From the NCBI GenBank assembly GCA_902802975.1, contig CADCOF010000178.1, forward strand, positions 1 through 7,922: DNA of 7,922 nucleotides. The letters are read 5' to 3'. The position numbers and the translations under genes were made by a program. Below, piece after piece: positions 1 to 5,100 of this stretch. Each line of letters starts with the position of its first letter. Position 1 is the first letter of the stretch. The DNA comes from an uncultured Ruminococcus sp. (GTDB lineage Bacteria > Bacillota > Clostridia > Oscillospirales > Acutalibacteraceae). The notes beneath the pieces are model-generated. The model ran no database searches. It saw only the letters and a program-made list of their open reading frames with translations, and had not been told where the DNA came from.

Positions 1-76
1 AGTCCATCACTCTCGACCACAATTTTTCACACTGCACAAACTATTGTCGTTGAGATAAAGCACGACTTTCACAAAT

Positions 77-132
77 AATTGCGCATTTCGAATTGCGAAT
101 TGCGAATTGAATTGCGCATTGCGAATTGAATT
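77..132. repeat. AATTGCG-type low-complexity direct repeat array
   Basis: The 11-mer AATTGCGCATT occurs at 77-87 and again at 110-120, and TTGCGAATTGAATT occurs at 100-113 and 119-132. Further GCGAATT units fill the gaps, so the tract is an imperfect array built from a 7-9 base word, with a larger period near 33. It sits immediately before a G+C-rich hairpin. No coding potential is evident. Its role is unknown; slippage-generated intergenic sequence is the simplest explanation. Confidence 0.75.
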
Positions 133-161
133 CCGCGTCCTACATTTAAGTAAGGCGCGGG
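133..161. repeat. G+C hairpin, family member 1
   Basis: The left arm CCGCGTCC (133-140) can pair with GGCGCGG (154-160) with one bulged base, leaving a 13-nt A/T-rich loop, and is followed by TAAATTTTT. The core CGCG-TCC-TAC-A-TTTA-A-GT closely matches the hairpin at 7830-7863, which reads CGCG-CCC-TAC-T-TTTA-T-GT. Two such matches 7.7 kb apart indicate a dispersed hairpin family. It could act as a weak bidirectional terminator, but this is inference. Confidence 0.55.
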
Positions 162-191
162 CTAAATTTTTACAATATTAGTTAAACAAAG

Positions 192-287
192 TTTGTTGGA
201 CGCGGGCAAATAATACAAGTTTAATGTAAACTATGTGCGCGTATTGGGAGCGGCGGCACGCCGCCCGCCGCCCGCCGCCCGCGCCCA
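192..287 (+). repeat. Composite intergenic repeat, copy 1
   Basis: This copy has three parts. First is TTTGTTGGACGCGGGC (192-207). Next is an A/T spacer of about 30 nt. Last is a G+C block containing GCGTAT (239-244), a small hairpin GGCGGC-AC-GCCGCC, and three tandem GCCGCCC heptamers (260-280). The 35 bases at 232-266 are identical to 7888-7922 at the right end of the window. The adjacent unit at 293-384 has the same layout at an offset of 101 bp. No transposase or ORF is associated with it. Its function is unknown. Confidence 0.75.
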
Positions 288-292
288 GTAAT

Positions 293-384
293 TTTGTTGG
301 ACGCGGGCTATAAGTTGGATAAATAATTGAAGTTGGTTCGCGTATCTGCCTGCGGGCGCATGCCCGCCGCCCGCCGCCCGCCGC
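293..384 (+). repeat. Composite intergenic repeat, copy 2
   Basis: TTTGTTGGACGCGGGC recurs exactly at 293-308, and GCGTAT recurs at 340-345, each 101 bp after its counterpart in copy 1. The distal hairpin differs in sequence but keeps the design: GCGGGC-GCAT-GCCCGC, then about two and a half GCCGCCC units (366-384). The A/T spacer is not conserved. Conservation of ends and spacing with a variable middle suggests that structure rather than sequence is maintained, or that the copies are old. Confidence 0.7.
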
Positions 385-416
385 AAATAAAATTGTAAGA
401 ATTATTACGTCAATTA

Positions 417-445
417 TTGACATTTGTGTCGTTTGGGTATATAAT
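417..445 (+). promoter_or_regulatory. Promoter of ilvE (housekeeping sigma-A type)
   Basis: A -35 box TTGACA (417-422) and a -10 box TATAAT (440-445) are separated by 17 nt, so both hexamers and the spacer match the consensus. Transcription would start near 452, giving a 5' leader of about 67 nt. That is too short for a T-box or a classical leader-peptide attenuator. No operator palindrome was recognised. The promoter suggests strong, possibly constitutive expression. Confidence 0.85.
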
Positions 446-501
446 CTAATTTGTAAAAATTACAGAATGCGAGCAGTTTAACATTGTACTGCGATACAAC
501 T

Positions 502-507
502 AAGGAG
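502..507 (+). promoter_or_regulatory. Ribosome binding site of ilvE
   Basis: AAGGAG lies 11 nt before a GTG codon at 519. The overlapping ATG at 508-510 is too close to the site and its frame hits TAG at 523-525. This leaves GTG 519 as the start, and it gives the N-terminus expected for the family. Confidence 0.8.
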
Positions 508-518
508 ATGTATTTTTC

Positions 519-1589
519 GTGTTAGATATCAAGATCACAAAAACAACTCAGCCTAAGGCTAAGCCGGAACCGGGAAAGCCGCTTGGATTTGGTAAGATTT
601 TTACCGATCATATGTTTATTATGAATTATACAGAGGGTCAGGGCTGGCATGATCCCAGAATCGTTCCGTTCCAGAATATCAGCCTTTCACCGGCAGCTAT
701 GGTGTACCATTACGGTCAGGAAATGTTCGAAGGCTTGAAGGCTTATAAGGGCGATAACGGCGACGTTTATCTGTTCAGACCTGAGAAGAATGCAGAAAGA
801 GCGCAGCTTACAAACGACCGTCTGTGCATTCCGAGAATCCCTGTTGAGGATTTCGTTCAGGCATGTAAGGCTGTAGTTGAGATTGATAAGGATTGGATTC
901 CGACAGACCCCGGCACGTCGCTCTATGTTCGTCCGTTCATTATCGCTACTGATGAGTTCCTCGGCGTTGCTCCCTCGGAGACTTATCTGTTTATGGTTAT
1001 TCTTGCTCCCAGCGGCGCATACTACGAGAGTGGTCTTGATCCGGTTGGCATTTGGATTGAAGATGAGTACGTTCGTGCAGTAAGAGGCGGTATGGGCTTC
1101 GCTAAAACAGGCGGTAACTATGCTGCAAGCCTTATCGGTCAGGTGAAGGCTCACAACGATAATTATTCACAGGTTTTGTGGCTCGACGGCGTTGAGCGCA
1201 AGTATATCGAAGAAGTAGGTTCCATGAATATCTTCTTCAAGATTGATGGCAAGGTTGTAACTCCTATGCTCAACGGTTCTATCCTTCCCGGTGTAACAAG
1301 AAATTCTACAATTCAGCTTTGCAAAGAGTGGGGTCTTGAGGTTGAGGAGAGAAGAATTTCCGTTGACGAGCTTATCGAGGCTCAGAAAACAGGCAAACTC
1401 GAAGAGGTATTCGGCACGGGTACGGCTGCCGTTATTTCTCCTGTAGGCAAGCTCAGATATGAAGACGAAGTTATGATTATTAATAACGGCGAGATCGGCG
1501 AGCTTAGCCAGAAACTCTACGACACGATGACCGGTATCCAGTACGGAAAACTTGACGATCCGTTCGGCTGGAGAGTTAAGGTTTGCTAA
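519..1589 (+). CDS. ilvE: Branched-chain amino acid aminotransferase
   Basis: This 356-residue cytoplasmic PLP enzyme interconverts Leu, Ile and Val with their 2-oxo acids, using 2-oxoglutarate/glutamate. It belongs to fold-type IV (class IV) aminotransferases, and its length is normal for the bacterial 'BCAT beta' subgroup. Recognisable motifs are YGQEMFEGLKAY near the N-terminus; LYVRPF, with Arg138 expected to bind the PLP phosphate; AKTGGNYAAS, with Lys196 the expected Schiff-base lysine; EEVGSMN, with Glu232 expected to contact the pyridine nitrogen; and GSILPGVTR. These assignments are by analogy with characterised BCATs. The start is GTG 519, set by the AAGGAG upstream, and the N-terminal MLDIKITKTT is usual for this group. 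The gene has its own promoter and terminator and no ilv or leu neighbours in view, so it is probably monocistronic. All key motifs are intact. Confidence 0.96.
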   Translation: MLDIKITKTTQPKAKPEPGKPLGFGKIFTDHMFIMNYTEGQGWHDPRIVPFQNISLSPAAMVYHYGQEMFEGLKAYKGDNGDVYLFRPEKNAERAQLTNDRLCIPRIPVEDFVQACKAVVEIDKDWIPTDPGTSLYVRPFIIATDEFLGVAPSETYLFMVILAPSGAYYESGLDPVGIWIEDEYVRAVRGGMGFAKTGGNYAASLIGQVKAHNDNYSQVLWLDGVERKYIEEVGSMNIFFKIDGKVVTPMLNGSILPGVTRNSTIQLCKEWGLEVEERRISVDELIEAQKTGKLEEVFGTGTAAVISPVGKLRYEDEVMIINNGEIGELSQKLYDTMTGIQYGKLDDPFGWRVKVC

Positions 1590-1642
1590 TACATTAAATA
1601 TTTGTATAAATATAGCAAACGTCATTTAAAATATCTTATTGG

Positions 1643-1689
1643 GTTGGTAGTTATTAGTTGTTAGATCAGATTAGCTAATAACTACCAAC
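1643..1689. repeat. 15-bp perfect inverted repeat downstream of ilvE
   Basis: GTTGGTAGTTATTAG (1643-1657) is the exact reverse complement of CTAATAACTACCAAC (1675-1689), with a 17-nt spacer. It lies between the ilvE stop and the ilvE terminator. In RNA it would form a long A/U-rich hairpin. It lacks a following T-tract, so it is not itself a terminator. It could stabilise the mRNA 3' end or be a remnant of a small inverted-repeat element. Confidence 0.8.
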
Positions 1690-1699
1690 TACTACATTT

Positions 1700-1732
1700 C
1701 CCGCAGAGAGTAGTTCCCTGCGGGCTTTTTTT
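1700..1732 (+). terminator. Rho-independent terminator of ilvE
   Basis: CCCGCAG (1700-1706) pairs perfectly with CTGCGGG (1718-1724), with an 11-nt loop, and is followed by C and seven T residues (1726-1732). This is a textbook intrinsic terminator and separates ilvE from the downstream gene. Confidence 0.93.
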
Positions 1733-1818
1733 GTCATTAAACAAGAAATGTCAATTTACGCATTTTTATATAATTTGGGTGAAAAACTCCTTGTCCATCT
1801 GAAATTTTGTATTAACCA
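1733..1818. other. Intergenic spacer before the second promoter
   Basis: This is A/T-rich sequence between the ilvE terminator and the promoter of the large gene. A TATAAT occurs at 1769-1774, but no reasonable -35 box is positioned for it. I see no gene, clear operator or repeat. Confidence 0.5.
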
Positions 1819-1848
1819 TTGACAAGATATGCATTGATTTGTTATAAT
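1819..1848 (+). promoter_or_regulatory. Promoter of the large dockerin-protein gene
   Basis: TTGACA (1819-1824) and TATAAT (1843-1848) are separated by 18 nt. Both hexamers are full consensus; the spacer is one longer than optimal. Transcription would begin around 1855, leaving a leader of about 174 nt before the ATG at 2029. Confidence 0.8.
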
Positions 1849-1854
1849 AATCTA

Positions 1855-2028
1855 TGTAGATTACTCTGCACAAGCGCGTCTGGTGTACTTTTGTGTATAC
1901 TATATTGTGCTGTGCATTTTGCTTTTGCAAATATTTAATACAGGGAGGGATAATCTATTACATATCTGCTGTTATGCGCGGCATGAATAGTGCAGAGTTC
2001 TAAAAATAAAAACAAGGAGATTTTCTGT
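1855..2028 (+). promoter_or_regulatory. Long, possibly structured 5' leader
   Basis: ACTCTGCAC (1863-1871) is perfectly complementary to GTGCAGAGT (1990-1998), so the ends of the leader could close into a 9-bp stem just upstream of the ribosome binding site. Inside it, possible hairpins lie at 1881-1902 (8 bp with two G-U pairs), 1918-1931 (5 bp, TTTT loop) and 1974-1984 (4 bp). An alternative pairing, GCACAA (1868-1873) with TTGTGC (1905-1910), would compete with the closing stem. I do not recognise a known riboswitch class. A purine-rich AGGGAGG at 1942-1948 has no properly spaced start codon after it. Regulatory function is inference. Confidence 0.4.
2014..2019 (+). promoter_or_regulatory. 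Ribosome binding site of the large gene
   Basis: AAGGAG lies 9 nt before ATG 2029. It decides the start: the in-frame GTG at 1990 would place this site inside the coding region and add 13 residues ahead of a typical signal peptide. Confidence 0.88.
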
Positions 2029-2136
2029 ATGGCGAAAAAGAAAATTATGCCGGGACTAAAACGCAGTATCGCTGTTTTCTCATCGTTGGCATTGTTGATG
2101 TCGGCTACAAGTCCTGTGTATATGCAGGCTAATGCG
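2029..2136 (+). other. Signal peptide coding segment
   Basis: Residues 1-36 have a basic N-region (MAKKK, then K11 and R12), a hydrophobic core (SIAVFSSLALLMSA) and small residues before the likely signal peptidase I site, ANA|A. A second possible cut is after AVA39. There is no lipobox cysteine, so the product is probably released or docked rather than a lipoprotein. Confidence 0.9.
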
Positions 2137-5100
2137 GCTGTTGCAGACGCTGTTGTTTCGGCAGACAATGAAGATGGACGTGCCAGCAAGATATATATCT
2201 ATGATGAATACGGAAACGATATTTCCGATACGCCGATAATATATCTTGATAACTCGTCCGGTGCAGGACAAGCTACGAGAAAGAGAATCACAGTAAAGAT
2301 CGTCAATCCCGATCAGCCTGTAAATGAGTACATAAAGGGCTGGCTGCCCGATGGAGGTACTACAAATAAAAATGCCTCCATAGCCGCGTCATGGATAAGT
2401 CAGGGTTTCGACCCCAATGACCCCAAAACCTTTGTGGGCGTGTGTGAGATAAGCGCAAGTAATGTAAGTTATGAAAAGATAACAGACCCTTATACCGGCG
2501 CGGAAAGATATATGAAGCAGGATAATTCATACGCTCCCGGTAAATCGTATGTGATCTTCACTTCACAGCACGGCGGCGTCAGCCGTCAGCTCGATGTTGT
2601 TGTGCAGGAGCCGGCAAAAGATTTTGTTGTATATCGCAGTACTTCCGATGGAAAAAAGGCAAAGCTTGACCTGAACGATGAAAACTTCCAGAATGCGCAC
2701 CCCGGTCTTTTGACTACAGCTAACCACAAGTATCGCTTTACTTCCGAGCTGGTTACAGACCATTCAAAATCAAGTCCGGAATATCTTGACAAGGTAGAAT
2801 GGTACGTTTTTGAAAGCGGCGATGACGGCGATACACCTACAAATTTCAGAGTGACAGATAAAGCCGAGATCAGCCAGGATGGTGTGTTTACTCCGAAAAA
2901 GAACGGCGTTGTATGGATAGTTGCTTGTATTGCGCCCACGGCGGCCGCTGCCAAAAAGCAGGAAATGGTTAACAAAGCTATCGCAAACGGTCTTATTTCG
3001 GGCGATCAGATTCATAGCCTTACTGTTGACGAATATCTGAGAGAATGGGTTGGAAGCAACCTTGATGATTCTTACTCACTCAGTAATAATACCGACTTAA
3101 TAAAGTATTATTTCTCAACACCGGTTTCTCCGTTCAATCAGACTATCACAGACCGTCCGTTTGCTATCGGTGAAAAGCTCAGATATATTTGGAGATACGG
3201 TGTAGATAAAGATACAGGCGTTCTTTCCCTTAAATATGATAATGAAGGTAATCCCGAATACGCAAAGACTACCGTTCCTTTCGAAGGTATCCGAGACGGA
3301 TATTTCGGACTGAAAGAAGGTTATCGTCTAACCACAGTTTACGATTTTAAAACAAAGGATTATAAAAATGTACTTCTTAACGAACCTCAGATGAACGCAT
3401 CTCATACGAATATTAAGTATTATCCTATCATCAATACGCCAAAGTATATCAATATTACTATTCGTGAGGAGAACCCGGCAAAGGATCTTCGCATCTCGAA
3501 GTATCCTAGCTTTATGGAGCCGGGCGAGGTTGCGCAGCTTGAACTGACTGCAACTCCTACAAATAACGTACATGTTGACGGTCACGAAGCAGGTGCTACC
3601 GATGAATGGAGATGGGTATCCGAAAATGAGGATATCGTATCCATAGACGAAAACGGTGTAATTACAGCTAAAAAAGAGGGTACCGCGTCGATCAAAGTCT
3701 ACGGTGAAACACAGCGTGACGACGGTTCCTATGTGTCGGCAGGCTGCACGGTACAGGTAATTACAAAAGCAACAGACCTGAGAGTAACCCCATCTCCAAC
3801 GTCAACTCGTGTGGGCGTTCCGGTAATTCTTACAGCAACGGCTAATCCCGAAAGCTCCACAGACAGAATTATCTGGGAATCCACAAACGAAGAAATCGCA
3901 ACTGTTACTCCGACAGTTGAAGGCGCATATACAAACGTTCAGACAGCCAGAGTTGTCGGCGTAAAAGAAGGCACCTGCGAGATCATTGCAAGGAGTGAGG
4001 CAAGCGGCGTTGAGGCTAACCGATGCAAAGTAACGGTTGGCGCAAGAAATGAGTCCGACGCGCTCAAACTGACAACTCCGACAGCAGCAGGCGCAACAGA
4101 CGTAATTAATGATCTTGACGTGTTCACACTCCAGACTCTGACAATTAACGGCAGACTTGTAACCGACGACGGTGAAACTTCCGCAGATGATACTGTTCAT
4201 TGGGAGGTTCTCGACAATGATAATCTGAATGTCGAGGTATTGGATCAGACTGCCGAGTCTATTACGCTCAGAGGACAGATCAAGGGAACTATTTTTGTTC
4301 GCGCAATGTCTCAGGCACAGTATGAAGAGTACGAAAAGGATCCATCAAAGGGACTTCCCACTACAACGAAAACTGTTGCCGTTCATGTAAAGAGATCATG
4401 CAATACTGTAGATCTTCGTCAGGACACAACTGTTATTAAAACTAAAAACCTGAATGTCAACACAGGTCTTCAGCTTAATGCAGACCTTCGTCTGAATTCA
4501 AACAAGCCTTACGATCATGACGATACCGTAAGCTATTGGATGTCTTCCGATCCCGATATTGTAACGGTAGATAATACAGGCTACATCACAGCAAAGAAGA
4601 ACGGCGTGGCGTATGTATACGCATACAGTAAGTCCGGCGTTCAGGGCTCGGTTAAGGTTACTGCGTTTACAACAATAGGCGTAAAGATCAATGCTGTAGG
4701 TGCTGCTGCCGATCCCGATAATGACGATATGTTCACAAAGGAGATCACAACTAACAGTGAACTGAAGGCTACATTTAACTTTGGCTGCACGATCACAGAT
4801 CAAAACGATAAGGCAATCAGCGCAGACTGCAAGTGGACTTCTTCCAATCCTGCTGTAGCGCAGATAAGTGATAAAGGCGTTTTGACTGTTACCGATATCG
4901 GCGAAACATTGGTAACGCTGTATTCCGGAACGCTCCGAGAAGACTGCCTTGTTAAGGTATCTGCTCCGTTGAATGCGGCTATGTGCGAGGATATCGCACC
5001 AATTCTCTATACACCTACAATTGCATCTTATGAGCCTCATCCAACATTTAAGGTTTACTCCAAGGATGAAAACGGCAATTCGATAGAGATGCACGAGCTT

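Larger units (their letters stand above)
1..491. other. Repeat-rich intergenic region upstream of ilvE
   Basis: No supportable gene lies here. The region is A/T-rich DNA interrupted by islands of very high G+C, and nearly all of its structure is repetitive: an AATTGCG array, a G+C hairpin, and two tandem composite units ending in GCCGCCC runs. The ilvE promoter follows directly after the second unit. A 25-codon open stretch runs from the left edge to a TAA at 76-78 on the + strand; it could be the end of an upstream gene but shows no recognisable protein features. Confidence 0.7.

Noticed and set aside
1..78. Open stretch from the left edge to TAA at 76-78 on the + strand, possibly the tail of an upstream gene
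   Set aside because: Only 25 codons are visible and they show no recognisable protein feature; random sequence often stays open this long.
192..384. CRISPR array
   Set aside because: There are only two units, the repeat head is 16 nt, the distal parts are themselves repetitive, and no cas genes are in view.
178..423. An 81-codon open frame on the minus strand, rich in Gly, Arg and Ala
   Set aside because: It is a translation of the two composite repeat units and their GCCGCCC runs, spans the ilvE promoter, and has the composition expected of low-complexity G+C DNA.
452..518. T-box or leader-peptide attenuator upstream of ilvE
   Set aside because: The leader is only about 67 nt, with two weak 5-bp stems, no terminator before the gene and no run of Leu, Ile or Val codons.
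687..1154. Minus-strand open frame of 155 codons inside ilvE
   Set aside because: It is a shadow of the ilvE coding frame, overlapping the conserved catalytic regions, with no family resemblance of its own.
1769..1774. Additional TATAAT between the ilvE terminator and the second promoter
   Set aside because: No acceptable -35 hexamer lies 16-18 nt upstream; the region is simply A/T-rich.
1974..2003. Possible upstream ORF (nine codons, MRGMNSAEF) in the leader of the large gene
   Set aside because: The nearest purine-rich site (1942-1948) is about 25 nt away, too far for a ribosome binding site, and the peptide has no attenuator-like codon bias.
4498..5094. Minus-strand open frame of 198 codons inside the large gene
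   Set aside because: It is opposite a well-supported Ig-like module region; its Cys/Arg-rich translation looks like an antisense artefact and it lacks a convincing ribosome binding site.
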